NCBI GenBank assembly: GCA_964034945.1
Contig: OZ035960.1
Location: 28,011,487-28,075,486 of the forward strand
Length of the DNA: 64,000 nucleotides
DNA from: Chrysopilus asiliformis
Lineage: Eukaryota; Arthropoda; Insecta; Diptera; Rhagionidae
Direction of reading: 5' to 3'
Shown here: piece by piece, positions 1 through 11,765 of the stretch
Position numbering within the stretch: the first letter of the stretch is position 1
Layout of the letters: every line of letters begins with the position of its first letter
The notes under the pieces: model-generated
What the model saw: the letters and a program-made list of their open reading frames with translations, nothing else
Told to the model about the DNA's origin: nothing
The model's database searches: none
Translations under genes and position numbers: made by a program

Positions 1-52
1 TAAATTGTGTTAGCTTGGTACATTGAGATTTGTTAGAAAGTTGCCATCTCAC

Positions 53-1205
53 TTTATTTAGCTGCTCAGAATTATATCCTGCGACCAAAAATATTGCATT
101 ATAGCATAAGGCTTGTGTAATGGCTTCCTCCTTGCATAGTAATTGTCCACCCATTGCCATTAGATCGCTAGATGGTAGGAATTCGTAGACTCCCATTAGC
201 TTCAACAGTGTGTCGATTTGATCCAACATCAAAGAAACCGTTTTGATTAAAGGACTCTTCAAATTTTTCATGTAAGCAATCGGAGCCAAAGCATTCATAG
301 ACAGAATTTTATCACAATAGCCAGGACGTTGAATGCACATCGTCCAGAACATTGTAGTGCCTTGGGAGTGTCCAACATAATGAACTTTCTCGTAGCCAGT
401 TTCCTCAATAATATAGTCCAACATGGCAGCGGCATCATAAGTGCCCAACTCATGCAATGAAAAGTCCCAGAAATCCTTGTGCTCTGGACTCAAGTAAATA
501 TGCTTACGAGAATAGCGATTTCCTCTTATATTGCCCATCCAGACATCATAACCGAGATCAGATAACATGTAGCCTGAAACAAAAATTTAATTTTAATGTC
601 AAAATGTCGCCCATTATGATATTTATATTTGAGATTTTTTTTAACAACACACACATAATGAGGTTATCTTTTGTTTTTCGTTATGTTAAAATAATTTCAT
701 TATTTCTACTCTCAAAAAATCCTTTGCCATCAGAATTCTTCCGTAATAAATTCAAGACTTACCTAAAGAACTATGAGGTCCCATTACGACCCACGCAGCA
801 GAAGAGTCCATAATTCCATGTTGAAGGTAAACTGGCTGAGCACCTGGTTTCGGAATCCGGTGCATTTCCAGCAAATAACCGTCAGGTGTCTGGACCGAAT
901 GAATTTGAACAGGATAACCATATTTATGCAACAGTTGGGGCTGCAGACACAATTTTATGTTTAGATATTTAAAATTCCTTAATTTTAATTTCTTCTCTGT
1001 TACTTACCACTGTCAAAAACCCATCTTCGATCACCCGTGGATCAATTGTATTCTTATCCAGTCCCATCTTCTCCAAATCAACATTATTTGATGCCATAAG
1101 TCGTCCTAATCCTTGCAAGAATTCGCCACTGCCCGATATATCCTCCAGTGGTAAACTGTTGACCACAATGGCACCCAGCAAATATGTTAAAAGAAACAAT
1201 TTCAT
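53..1205 (-). CDS. Lip3-like secreted acid lipase, copy 1 (3' end off window)
   Basis: Predicted secreted triacylglycerol/sterol-ester lipase of the alpha/beta-hydrolase acid lipase family. Three coding exons can be spliced by GT-AG rules: 1008-1205, 763-940 and 53-573; the last exon lies left of the window, after the donor next to base 53. The protein starts with a hydrophobic signal peptide (MKLFLLTYLLGAIVVNS), followed by the lipase N-terminal domain (HKYGYPVQIHSVQTPDGY, then HGIMDSSAAW) and the nucleophile elbow GHSQGT at about residue 195. Intron phases (0, 1, 0) are the same as in the neighbouring copy at 5495-7795, so the pair is a tandem duplication. The triad Asp and His would be on the missing exon. 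No stop or frameshift is visible. Family assignment is secure; orthology to a particular fly lipase (Lip3, magro or another) is not. Confidence 0.93.
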
Positions 1206-1245
1206 TTTTTTTAAATCCTTAACTGTCGGTTGTACTCAAAATCCA

Positions 1246-1289
1246 AACTGAAACTGTTGATTTTGTAACGGCCTAACTCGGTTTATATA
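1246..1289 (-). promoter_or_regulatory. core promoter of lipase copy 1
   Basis: On the minus strand a TATA-like TATATAAA (1282-1289) lies 31-40 bases before initiator-like sequences (TCAACA with A at 1258; TCAGTT with A at 1249), and the ATG follows at 1205. Copy 2 has the same layout. Inferred from motif spacing only. Confidence 0.5.
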
Positions 1290-1854
1290 TTGGTGACCTC
1301 CAAGGTACCAGGAATCAATACCCCACCCTAAGCCCCTATCAGCAATAAGATGGAATCTTATGCATGAGATGCCAAAAATTCACAGTAAATCTTGTACTTA
1401 ATCCTTATCGTTGTAATAAAATACAATATTTGGAATTTGATTAATTGACTTATGGCCGATTCACGCAATAAGAAAGCAAACTGCTAATACTGGTTTACTT
1501 TGATAAGATATCGTAATCGTAATATACGCTTCTTGTATTTTTGTAGAAAAATATTTTGACCTGAACAAATGCTACTGTACAATGATATATGAACAATACT
1601 GGTTTATTGATCAATAAGATGGTTAATTATTTGATTAATCTTTTCAGAGCCGGTTTAAGTCATAATAAACAAATCTCAAGTCAATCGATAAATTATTATA
1701 CTTTCAACTTTTCGGGGATTTATCCGAGTGTACTAAAATGCCCTAAAAGTCAGAGAACATTGTTTATTAATAAAATTTGGTTGAATGGCCGTTTTCGTGA
1801 AAATTTCAGTAATCTCAAAAAAAGGTAATCCGTTTTCCCCTTCTATTATTGTTA

Positions 1855-2025
1855 AAGGCCTGTGTCCACATGAAAGTTTATTTGCAGAAGTTGCTTCTAG
1901 CAGAGACTTCTGGAAGTTTTTCCCGTGGAAACATTAACTGCAAGTGAACTTCCAGAAGTTGTGACACCAGAAATCTCTTCTGGAAGCGACTTCTGCAAAT
2001 AAACTTCCATGTGGACACATGCCTT
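1855..2025. mobile_element. 171-bp palindromic MITE
   Basis: Terminal inverted repeats of about 44 bp start AAGGC and contain TGTCCACATG and TTTATTTGCAGAAG; the whole element folds on itself. It is flanked by TA on both sides. Its ends resemble those of the 10415/22672/47706 MITE family (AAGG, then CCACATGA, then AGT), so the two may belong to one superfamily. No coding capacity. Confidence 0.75.
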
Positions 2026-2089
2026 TACAATTATATCGCATCTTTCAGATTAAATTTATTTAGGTTAAATGTAAACTGCGTATATTTGT

Positions 2090-2570
2090 TTACCAATTTT
2101 TCAGATTTCCAGAAATTCTTATAACTGTTATATCTATAAAATTTTTTTTCAAATATCTTGAGAACCGTTAGAAACATGCAAAAACCGATAAAGGCAAAAT
2201 TACAGGAAATTTTATATCCTTAGAATTTAGTTAGATACATTTCAGAGAAGTTTCCGAGAAATTTACAAAAAACTGAATTTTTTTAAATGTCTTGAGAACC
2301 GTTAGCGACACAAAAAACCGTTAAAGTAGAAAATGTAGAAAATTTTGTATCCTTTAAAAATTTGTTACATTCATTTTCTCCCAAAAGCGCATAAATTTCG
2401 AAAATCTTTCAAAAACGGTAGTTTTTTAAAAAATTGTATGGGAGATATTCATTACAGTTACCGTTAGTTTTCCAAAAGTTGGTAGAAAAGTATGATTTTT
2501 GTAATATTTATTCACAAAAAAATTCAAGTAGTTCTAGGTCAACGCGTTTTCGAGTTATTACACTTTCCTC
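2090..2570. repeat. dispersed repeat R2 copy
   Basis: Diverged copy of the R2 family: two blocks with 'cttgagaaccgttag' followed by 'ggaaattttatat', then TTTTCCAAAAGTTG and a weak 'caagtagttctaggtcaacgcg' core. It runs directly into an R1 module at about 2571. Related copies are at 11300, 19995 and 58326. Confidence 0.6.
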
Positions 2571-2835
2571 GCACTTTTCTCGAAAACGGTTAGTTTTACC
2601 GAAATAATTATTAAGCTAAAATGTGTTTAGAATATAATTTTACATACCTCATCCATACATCAAAATCCAATCGCACCTCTGCTTTTCCCTTCTTCCATAC
2701 AAATGATTTTTTTTTAAATAAACCTTTTATCTGTCGTCAAATAGAGTAATTTTACGATTGGCCGTTGGCAATATTGTAGCTTTTCTTATATTTTATTTGT
2801 AATTTTCTAAAAGCTCGTGAATTACATTTTCAAAA
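2571..2835. repeat. dispersed repeat R1 fragment (reverse orientation)
   Basis: Contains the R1 markers TTTCTCGAAAACGGTTAG, AAAATGTGTTTAGAATA, CATACATCAAAATCCAATCG and the end block ACGATTGGCC with TTGTAGCTTTTCTTAT. Lacks the microsatellite and palindromic end. Confidence 0.7.
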
Positions 2836-3773
2836 AATAACTGTATAATGACAAATGGTTTCCTTTCAGTTTTGGTTTTTTTTTGCTTTAAAAAATAGAA
2901 ATAATAACTTAAAAAATCAATAAAAAAAATAACTTAAATAAATCAATAGAAAAAATTTCCTATTCAACAGAAAATTTCCTATTTATTGCGAACTAAAAAA
3001 AATAACATAATCATGTTCAACGAAAAAAACCTTTGACTATTGTTAGCAGATTTTGTGAAATTGAGATAATTTTCATTGATGTGAACTTTGAGCAAATGAT
3101 GCTCTTGAAACGTTTTCTAAAAAAACGAAAATAACATTTTATAACAGATTATCAAACATTGTTGGTCCTATCGTTTATAGATATTTTCGGCTGAGCAATA
3201 TGTCTACCTTCAACGTATTTAGAACGTTTATTGGGGGCAAAAGGCGAAAAACGCTCAGAGCAATCAAAACAATTATTTAAAATTGCACAGAAGGCATTAA
3301 CATTAGGCTAATTGTGATAAAAGATTACAAAATCATAAAAATATCTTAGGCTTAATTCAATAATTTCGGGGAAGTTTTCTAGCTATCTTCTTAACTTATC
3401 TCCAAAATTAAATCCCTAATTAATTTTTGAACTCTTGTCTGTTAATGACATAGCAATATGAGTTTTTTGTCTTGAGTTTGCAAATATCGGAAGTCCTTAA
3501 GATTTTTTAATCCTTAAAAACCAAAATACTTATATTAAAAACGAATTAATCAAAAAAATATACACTTATAGTGAAATTTTCATTTAAAATCATTGGTTTG
3601 AAAGACATTTTAAAATCATTGGTTTGAAAGACGTATTATTTTTTCTAAGTTCGAATTTTTATTCTTAAATTTGATTTTATTTTGGTATTTTGGATGAAAG
3701 GGTTAAAAATAAATTTATTACAATGTCTGAATATATGAATACGGTAAATCTTGTCAAAGGATTTTTAAACTCT
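2836..3773. other. AT-rich intergenic DNA, no gene seen
   Basis: No ORF, splice-linked exon or repeat boundary I can support. A 36-bp segment around 3583-3630 is duplicated in tandem (AAAATCATTGGTTTGAAAGA twice). Confidence 0.5.
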
Positions 3774-4450
3774 ATATGATATATCATATAGGAGTATATT
3801 AGATTTAGTATACCGTTTGTAACGCATCGAACCAATCATCGGACATAAAAATGAACTACACAAACATGAACTATGTCAGGGATGACAAAAGATTTTTATT
3901 TCCGCATGTCCGTCCGTCTGTCTGTTTCTCCGTCCATAACACCTTAACTTTCGAAAGGATTGAGCTAGAGACTTGAAATTTTGTACAGTTGTGTTTCTCG
4001 TAAATGGCTAGGCTAAGTTCTTGAACGGGCAAAATCGGACCATAGAAATGAAGCAGGTCTTTGCAATTTTCTCGAAAACGGTGAGTCATAATGAAAAATT
4101 TATAAAGGTAAAATGTGTTCAGAATAGCATTTTACAAAAGTCATCCATACTTCAGAACACTATCGGACTCTCCCATACGAATGGAATACTTTGCTCTTGT
4201 TTTCTCGAAAACTGTGCATCGTATCGAAAATTTAAAAAGATAAAATGTGTTTGTAATCTTTTACATAACCGTTCCATACATCAAAATCCATTCGGACCAC
4301 TCCTTTTCCCCTATCCTATACAAATAGGTTTTTCTAAATAAACACTTTGTCTGTCATCATATAGAGTATTTGACAAGTATTTGACGATTGGCCCTTAGCA
4401 ATTGTAGCTTTGCTTATGTTTTGCTTTTAATAACGTTGCTATTAAAATTA
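3774..4450. repeat. dispersed repeat R1, near full-length copy (reverse)
   Basis: Starts with the palindrome CTATATGATATATCATATAG (one arm extended), then GTAACGCATCGAACCAATCA, a GTCY tract (CCGTCCGTCTGTCTG at about 3908), the core GAGCTAGAGACTTGAAATTT, and two roughly 150-bp units each with a 'TTTCTCGAAAAC' and 'CATCAAAATCCA' block. Ends in TTGTAGCTTTGCTTATG. This is the best template for the family in the window. Confidence 0.75.
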
Positions 4451-5494
4451 CTTGCTTGTTTTCTTTGAGCATAATATCTTATGTTTATATGAAACCATTT
4501 CATATGTTGTCGTTGGCTGATAAATGTGTTATAATATCACAAACATAGAACCCTATGGGAGTTGGTGTTCAGATTCTTTCAATAGTTTAGAGATAAATAT
4601 TATTGCTTTTCGCCACAATATTTTTTTTGCACCACAACCAATCTCCCGGTTTGCAGAAATAGAAATCTAGTCACCTTACTTATAACAGATGAAAAATTTA
4701 ATTAAATGTTATAAATCGAGTTACGATAGCGTTGCACGGAGACGTTGATTTAAAAAAATATATTTAACACTGCTCTTATCCTGCAAAATTGCAAGACCAT
4801 ATACAGTGAAAGCCCCCTATTGCGGAAACCGTTTATAGTAGTTCCAATATTAAAATTATTTTTATAAGTGGCATAAGCGGATTGAAATTTTGGTCACGCA
4901 AAAATATTGATGCTCTCTGGATTTTGAAATTTTAAGATGTTTATTTTTTATCAGGTTTTTTTTAAGATCAAATTGTCCAAAGCAAGAAAATTTATGTATG
5001 CGCACTCTCTACAAAAAAATTCATATTTTGCACAGTATTTAAATCATCAGGTAATAAAAATTGTTAAAAATTCAAAATCGTCTAAAAATCAGATCATATA
5101 AAAACCAAATATTCTTTTTTAAAAGTAGGAACATAAAGCTTTAGTTTCGTTAAAAAATTATGAGATCAATTTACGGGTAGTTGATAACGTATTTGCAAAA
5201 GTTTGAAAAGCTTTCCAAACTGCGGGTGATTCAAAAATTTCGCGGAATCACGATTGCTGTTGCCGATATTTTTTTGGACGCTTTATTAGTTTGATACGAA
5301 TTTTTGAAATATTTTTATAGCTGATTAAATAAACACTCCGTTTGTAAGTAAACTATATTTTATTTTCATAAAAAATCCAGAAATATAAATGCACAACAAA
5401 TATTCAAATATATTTGTGACGAATATTATAATAAGCGTAATATTTTTTCCAGTTATAGTATATGAAGGTACATAAATTTCTCATTAAGGATTAA
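4451..5494. other. intergenic / 3' flank of lipase copy 2
   Basis: No gene seen. Reading leftwards from the lipase stop at 5495, a minus-strand AATAAA (5359-5364) lies about 130 bases downstream and could be its poly(A) signal. Confidence 0.45.
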
Positions 5495-7795
5495 TTAATT
5501 TTCCTTTGATTTCATCACATACACAACCTTCTCGTAAACCAAATTTCGGCTACCAATTCCAATGGTAAAATCTAAATGATTAAATTTGGGCATTGCAACT
5601 AATTCGGCCTTAATTACGTTCGGTAATTCATTTTCCAATTTGGCTACATCCTTTGCATCTGCTAACCAATCATTTTGCCCATAGTGCAAGGCAACTGGAG
5701 CGGTGACCTTTTTTAAATCGTAGTTTGGTGGTTTGATGCTGCCATATTTCGCCAAATTCTTGATCAAACCATAGTCGTACATCCTGAAGTAACCGGATTT
5801 CACCAATTGGCCATAATGAATAAACTGCTTTGTGGAAGAACCTGACGGTAAGTGTCCCATTACCGCTGGTAGCATAGTCTGAAGGGCATCGAAATTAATA
5901 AATTAGAAATAATTTTTATGCAATGAATTTGTATGATTGTTACCTTATTCAATAGCTCAGAATTATACCCAGTGAACAGAAATATTGCATTATAGCATAA
6001 GGCTTGTGTAATGGCCTCTTCTTTGCAGAAGATTTGTCCACTCATTGCTAAAAGCTCGCTCGACGGTAGAAACTCGTGCATTCCCATTAATTTGGCCACG
6101 AGATCAATTTGACCTATGATTTGTGAAAGGAATTTTATGAAAGGACTTTTTACGTTGTTCATATAAGCAATTGGTGCCAAAGCATTCATAGACAGAACTT
6201 TATCACAATAGCCAGGATATTGGATGCACATGGTCCAGAACATTGTAGAGCCTTGGGAGTGTCCAACATAATGAACTTTCTTGTAGCCAGTTTTCTCAAT
6301 AATATAGTCCAACATGGCAGCGGCATCATGGGCCAATTCGTGGAAGGAAAAATCCCAGAATTCTTTGCTGTCAGGATTTAGATGAGTGTGCTTGCGTGAA
6401 TAGCGATTTCCTCTTATGTTGCCCATCCAAACATCGTAACCCAGATCGGATAACATGTAACCTGAATTTAAAAAAGAGCTTTTATTTTTTTTACAAATTC
6501 CAGCAGGAGCTTAAGAGAAGCTTCTTTAAAACCAAAGCTTTTGATCCAAAGACGGTGTTTTTTTTTATAAAAAAAAATTTCTGAATAATTCAATTAAAAA
6601 AAGTATTAAAATTTAAGAAGCTAAAAAGTCCTGTTTTTTACAATATTGAGACAAATAGTGGAAAAAAAATATAAAGCAAAAACCGGGTATAACGTCAAAA
6701 TGTTTACCTTCCGGGTTGGGTATTTTTCCCAATCGCAAATAACGACCAAATTTTTCGTCTTAAAATCGACAAATTTTAAGCGTTTATAACCGATTTCCAC
6801 TGCATTTTGTTAATTTTTGCTTTCCCCTGTGTAGCGATAGAAAGAAAAAAAAAATACTTATGACGGAGACCGACTTGAGAACGGGGGCAGATAGAAATTT
6901 TCTGATCAGTACGAAATTCGGTTCAGGCAACATTATGAGGATCGGTCTGTCGGTCTGTCGGTCTGTCGGCCTGTCGGTCTGTCGGTCTATCGGTCTGTCT
7001 GTCTATCGGTATGTCCGATATACATATCTAACTCGAGAAAGCATTGAGCTAGCGACTTGAAATTTTTGGTGGATAAATTTTCTAGTTTTTTATGAACTGT
7101 TGTTTGAAAAAATACGGTTTTTTTAATGCGCTTTTGGAAAAGAAAGCAAACCAAAATTAAGGCAAATAAAGTGTCATTTTTTGCTACAGCGGTTTTTTGG
7201 TATCTCTAACGGTTCTTCAGTAATTTCGAAAAAATAAATGTTTTTTTTACATATTTTTTTTCGAAACGTTAAATATTGTAGAGTTGACCACAACTGATAT
7301 TTACCTAACGAACTATGAGGTCCCATAATAACCCAAGCGGCAGATGAATCCATAATGCCGTGCTGAAGATAAACTGGCTGCGCACCTGGTTTTGGGATGC
7401 GGTGCATTTCCAACAGATATCCGTCAGATGTAGTAACTGTGTGGATTTGTACCTGGTATCCATATTTGTACAATAATTGCGGCTGTGAAAACATATAGTC
7501 GTTTTTTTATTATTTTTTTTTTAAATTCACAAATTTAAAAATATTTTCTGAAGTTTTTCAAGCTTTTTTTTGGTTTTTCAAATTTTTTTTTACTTACCAC
7601 ATCAAGCAATCCATCCTCAATAATTCGAGGATCAATTTCATTCTTATCCAATCCAAACTTTTCAAAATCGATACCATTTGATGCCAAAATTCTAGCTAAT
7701 CCTTGCATCATTTCACCATTAGCGGTTATATCCTCGTGTGGTAAAGAATTTACCACACTCAGACTCAAAACACAAAATAAAAATATTAATTTCAT
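5495..7795 (-). CDS. Lip3-like secreted acid lipase, copy 2 (complete)
   Basis: Four coding exons join in frame: 7598-7795, 7305-7482, 5944-6461 and 5495-5878 (1,278 nt, 425 residues, stop TAA). All introns are GT-AG with phases 0, 1, 0. The product has a signal peptide (MKLIFLFCVLSLSVVNS), the acid-lipase N-terminal domain (residues about 67-126) and the alpha/beta-hydrolase fold. The catalytic Ser194 sits in GHSQGS, Asp368 in GQNDWLAD and His399 in FNHLDF, all in the expected order. Length is normal for insect acid lipases. Expected role: extracellular hydrolysis of dietary or yolk lipid esters (family knowledge). Intron 2 has been enlarged by an R2 repeat (6835-7270). Copy 1 lies 4.3 kb downstream on the same strand. 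Confidence 0.96.
6835..7270. repeat. R2 repeat in lipase intron, with (CGGTCTGT)n tract
   Basis: Reverse-oriented R2: TATGACGGAGACCGACTTGA, CTGATCAGTACGAAATTCGG, an octanucleotide GTCY-type tract (about 6941-7010), GCTAGCGACTTGAAATTTTT, then AACGGTTCTTCAG. Lies wholly inside intron 2 of lipase copy 2. Confidence 0.7.
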
Positions 7796-7829
7796 TATAA
7801 TTCTTGTAATAACTCAAGCTCCGATGTGA

Positions 7830-7867
7830 AACTGATGCTTCCGAACACCTGGAACCTGGTTTTTATA
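7830..7867 (-). promoter_or_regulatory. core promoter of lipase copy 2
   Basis: Minus strand: TATAAAA (7861-7867) lies 34 bases before an initiator match ATCAGTT (A at 7833); the ATG follows at 7795. Arrangement matches copy 1. Not experimentally grounded. Confidence 0.55.
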
Positions 7868-8884
7868 ATAAACCAGCACCAAATAGAAGTCATACCACAC
7901 ATGAACTTCCCGTTGAGATAAAATTCCATGCATCAAATGCATGGTAAAAAAATTTTAATCAATGGCATCCTTATCTAAGCATATCGGGATAAATTTTATT
8001 GAACTCCATTAATTAAAAAAAAATATCACAACGGATATCTCGTATTCAAAATCATAAAAACTGAACAATTCTGGTTATTGAGATCATTTAGTTTGATATT
8101 GCTAATCACTTTGATTAATTTTATTTATTGACATTTTTACCAGAAATAATCATAGACAAGCTAAATTTGAACTAATCGAAAGATTTTATGCGAACTTTCA
8201 ACCGGATCTAAGTCGTATTTTTGGGAAGCGTGGATCGATTTTTACAATCCATGTATTTAACAGAAATCTGAAAATGGGGAGATCAAATGACCATAAAATA
8301 TCAAAACTTTTATATGATTTAAACTTCCTTTTCTACTTCAAGTGTCATAAAACTTTTTGAACGTGCACCACTCTTTAATATTGTTTAATAGTTTTTTGGC
8401 ATACAAAATATCAAGGATCACACTATGAAAAAACCTAATGATAAAATTGCATAATCTATAAATTATCATCAATTGCGATATTTTCATCTGAATTAAAGTC
8501 CAGCGACATTTTTTTTTTGGATTGACCACCCAAAGTCTAGTGCCTTTTGCCCCCAATAAAGCTTACAGACCAACTTATAGTAGACATAGTAAATATTTAG
8601 ATAGATATCAATTATGAATCGATCAGCTTAATAGAGAATGTGAAATAGAAGACTTTGTACACTAAGGTTGTTAAAATTTTTAGATCAAAGTTCGACTGCG
8701 ACTTTTTAAATTAAATTTTTTTGATACCTCAAATGAGTTTTTTACTCATATGTTAACAGATTTCAGTTACTTTGGCAATTTTTTGTAACAATGAAGTTTT
8801 TCGCACCCGTTTTTCAGCTTAGAGGACATTTTTAAATGTCCCATTATACACTCTCTATTATATAGGCTCTCTACTTTGTTTGTT
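7868..8884. other. upstream flank of lipase copy 2, no gene seen
   Basis: AT-rich. Short ORFs look random. A 19-base string TTTATTGGGGGCAAAAGGC occurs here in inverse (about 8541-8559) and at about 3228-3246; significance unknown. Confidence 0.4.
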
Positions 8885-9165
8885 CGATTTTGAAAAAAAT
8901 TGCGTATATCTGCCGCCACTTCGTTTTTTCCTGAGGCCATGATGGGTACTCCGTTAGTCCGGTTTGGACAAAATTAAGTCTGCTAGCCCCAGTTTTTTTT
9001 GTACATACGGAATATATTTGCATCGTCGATCAGAGTTACGTATGTGCGCGAAATTTCAAGTCAATCGGGTGAGTGGAAGTGGGCCAAAATTAGACTACTA
9101 TGTTTGACCCTAACAAACAAACTTAATAGAAACTAAATAAAAGCTTGTACAAATGTATAAAAACT
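8885..9165. repeat. dispersed repeat R3 copy
   Basis: Carries GCGAAATTTCAAGTCAATCG, GAGTGGAAGTGGG, TTTGACCCTAACAAACAAAC and ATAAAAGCTTGTAC. The same order of blocks recurs at 27185 and 40500. Confidence 0.6.
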
Positions 9166-10414
9166 TCCTTTAAGAAATTGTGACACAAAGATTTCATTCA
9201 AATTTGCCTTTAAAAAAATTCATTGGAAATCCAACTTTTATAAAAAGTAATCTGTTCAATCTGACAATTTAGAAAAAATTTGTATTTGCACTACCTTCAC
9301 GTTTCTGAAATTTATGATAAATCTCTATCTGCAAAATCAAAATTGATATTTAATACAAAGAGAATACACATAAAATATATTAAATTTAGTCAAGTTTTAT
9401 GGTGTGATCAAAAACACACAACTTTCCCAATGCCCCGAGGAAATGTTGTTTTGTGCGATGTAACCATGACCTGGTAATGGTAAATATTTGAAATAACTTT
9501 TTGTTTTTTTATTCCTCAAAAAAAAACTTTTTTCATCTTTCGCTTTGAATCTTTTACAGGAAAGATCTTATGAAAAAAAACAACACCAACACGTGAAACT
9601 TGAAAAACAAAAAGAATGAAAAAAAAGGTTAGCCACATATTATGTAGTACCCTTGGGTGGGTATTAGACAGGCCACAAATTCGTGGGCGACGCTTTCATT
9701 TCATTGAAAACTTTACAGCTGCAATGCGTCATTACACTTGATTTATGTAGTCAGGACGTCAGAAGTGTCAAGACGACGAATCCCTTACGAAATTTTACAA
9801 AAAAAATAACAAAATTCGTTATAACAAAAAATGTAAATAAACCGCTAGGAAGCTTTTAACACATGAATTTTCCATGAACAAATGGTCAGGACACGTTGCT
9901 GGCGGGCTGGATATATGTGGGTGGTGGGGAACCAAATGCAATATTTCAGGGATAAAACACCCACACTTCATACTTGTTCACTCCTATATAGATTGAGCTT
10001 ATCAACTCATAGTTCGGCTTTATGGCAAAATGGATTTTTGTTTTTATTTGTAGCGATTTCCAAACTTCCTTTGACTGCAACATGAACAAAGTTAATTTGC
10101 GAAAAGTTGTTCGTTGTACCTACAGTAAAAAAATACAGGTCTGTGGGTTAACTAATCAAATTACATAAAAATTGTAGATACACGTGTTACTGTAAGCACA
10201 ATGTTAAAAGTTTTTTATTTGCCATGTTTTGAATAAAGTAAAAACAGAAGTTTTTTTTAACATCTCATTCGAAAGTGCACTGGAGACCAGATAATTGTTT
10301 CAGTACTGAAATATTCTCATAGTAGCACTACTCGTAGAGTAGTCGTCGCCACTACAAAGTAACAAAATGGAAGTTAACTTTAGGCGCGACGATCATTTCA
10401 ACATCATTTGTCTT
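9166..10414. other. intergenic DNA, no gene seen
   Basis: A 67-codon ORF (9882-10085) and a 65-codon ORF (9280-9477) show no recognisable motif and are treated as chance. Confidence 0.4.
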
Positions 10415-10800
10415 AAGGGGCCGGTCTACATGAGAGTAAATACGCGAGTAACTCTCAAAAACTCTCGAGAGTTACTCGCAGGATGCTGTTCATTTGAGAG
10501 TTAATTTCTGCAATTAATCTCCTCCGATGTCCAATATCTTGATATTTTGACATCTTGCTTTGGCAAGTTCTCGAGAGCGACTCATAAAATTCAAACGCCG
10601 TTCGTATCTGGCGAGTTACTCCCCGAGAGTTCAGTGGAGGCGTGTCCACTAGAGAGTAGAATCACTTTTGACAGCTCGCAGAAACTAGTTTGCGAGTTTT
10701 TGCGAGTTTCTGCGAGCGATTCTCAGAGACGTGTCCATTTGCGAGTAGCTGCTATCGAGAGGTTATCGCCGGCATTTACTCTCATGTAGACCGGCACCTT
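10415..10800 (-). mobile_element. MITE family M1, copy 1
   Basis: Ends GGCCGGTCTACATGAGAGTA / its inverse, then long inverted blocks rich in CTCTCGAGAG and GCGAGT. Flanks TTAA (left) and TTTA (right). Shares order and sequence with copies at 22672 and 47706, which are in the opposite orientation. Carries, on the minus strand, the conserved mini-ORF starting MSKYQDIGHRRRLIAEINSQ and ending VTLESF (stop at about 10455). Confidence 0.8.
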
Positions 10801-11299
10801 TACGTGGATCTAATCTATCTTTAAATATCAAAGTTTTACAAATGGAAATTATAATACAGCAAAATATTGATATACAAGAATCTCGTTTATCTTAACACCT
10901 CATTATATGAGCGCAAAGAAATTTTTGTTAGCTACTTGGATATATGAACTAAAATTCTGATATATCCACTTCAGTTCATATATTGGAGTTTTGCTGTATT
11001 ATAATTTTGATATTTTAATAATGAACACTCTAAATTTGCACAAGAGCTTTCCATACAATACGTCAAGTGAATTTCCACTTTTCCGACTCTCCCTCCTCCC
11101 CCTTCCCTCCACACGTCTTGCTTTTTTGCTATTTTTTGTATGAGGTTATATTTTGGCGTCACACTCCCAAGTGTCACGTATTTGTGAAGAAAGATAACTT
11201 TGAAATTTCCCCACTTTGTGTGATGACTTCTTAACACAGATTTTGGATCCAATTTTCAATATTGATTTTAATTTAATATTCTATGACCAAGTACCTAAT
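10801..11299. other. intergenic DNA, no gene seen
   Basis: AT-rich; one 93-codon minus ORF (10971-11252) without recognisable features. Confidence 0.35.
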
Positions 11300-11765
11300 A
11301 AAATATCAGTTGTGATCAACACAAAACTTTCCTCTGCAATATTTATGATCGGAAAAATATGTAAAAAATAATATTTTTTCAAATATCTCGAGAACCGTTA
11401 AAGATCCGTAAAAATCATTTTAGGGAAAAATGAAGGAAATTTGATTTTCTTTGAATTTTGTTATATGAATTTTTTTCTCAAAAGCGCCTAATTTTCGAGA
11501 AATTTTCAAAAAAACTGTTTTAAAAAAAAAGTTTTTAGGAGGTACCCCTTTTCCAAAAGTGGATAGAAAATTACGATTTCAAGTCGCTAGCTCAACGCAT
11601 TTTCGAATTATTTAAGATACGTAAAACTGAGAGATGGACATCCCCATAATTTTACCTGAAACGGATTTCGTACTGATCAGAAAGATTCAATCTGCCCCTG
11701 TTCTCGAGTCGGTCTCCGTCATAAATACGATACTTTCCCTCTATAGTAGAGGAAAGTAAAAACCA
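11300..11765. repeat. dispersed repeat R2, near full-length copy
   Basis: Starts ATCAGTTGTGATCAACACAA, then ATCTCGAGAACCGTTAAAGA, CTTTTCCAAAAGTGG, the core GATTTCAAGTCGCTAGCTCA, GAAACGGATTTCGTACTGAT, GTCGGTCTCCGTCATAAATA. Ends in an imperfect palindrome TACTTTCC...GAGGAAAGTA (about 11732-11760). Same end architecture as R1. Confidence 0.7.

Noticed and set aside
457..813. 118-codon plus-strand ORF
   Set aside because: Antisense to lipase copy 1 exons 2 and 3, with the intron in between; a shadow.
3228..8559. 19-base string TTTATTGGGGGCAAAAGGC present at about 3228 and inverted at about 8541
   Set aside because: Too short and without flanking homology to call a repeat family or regulatory pair.
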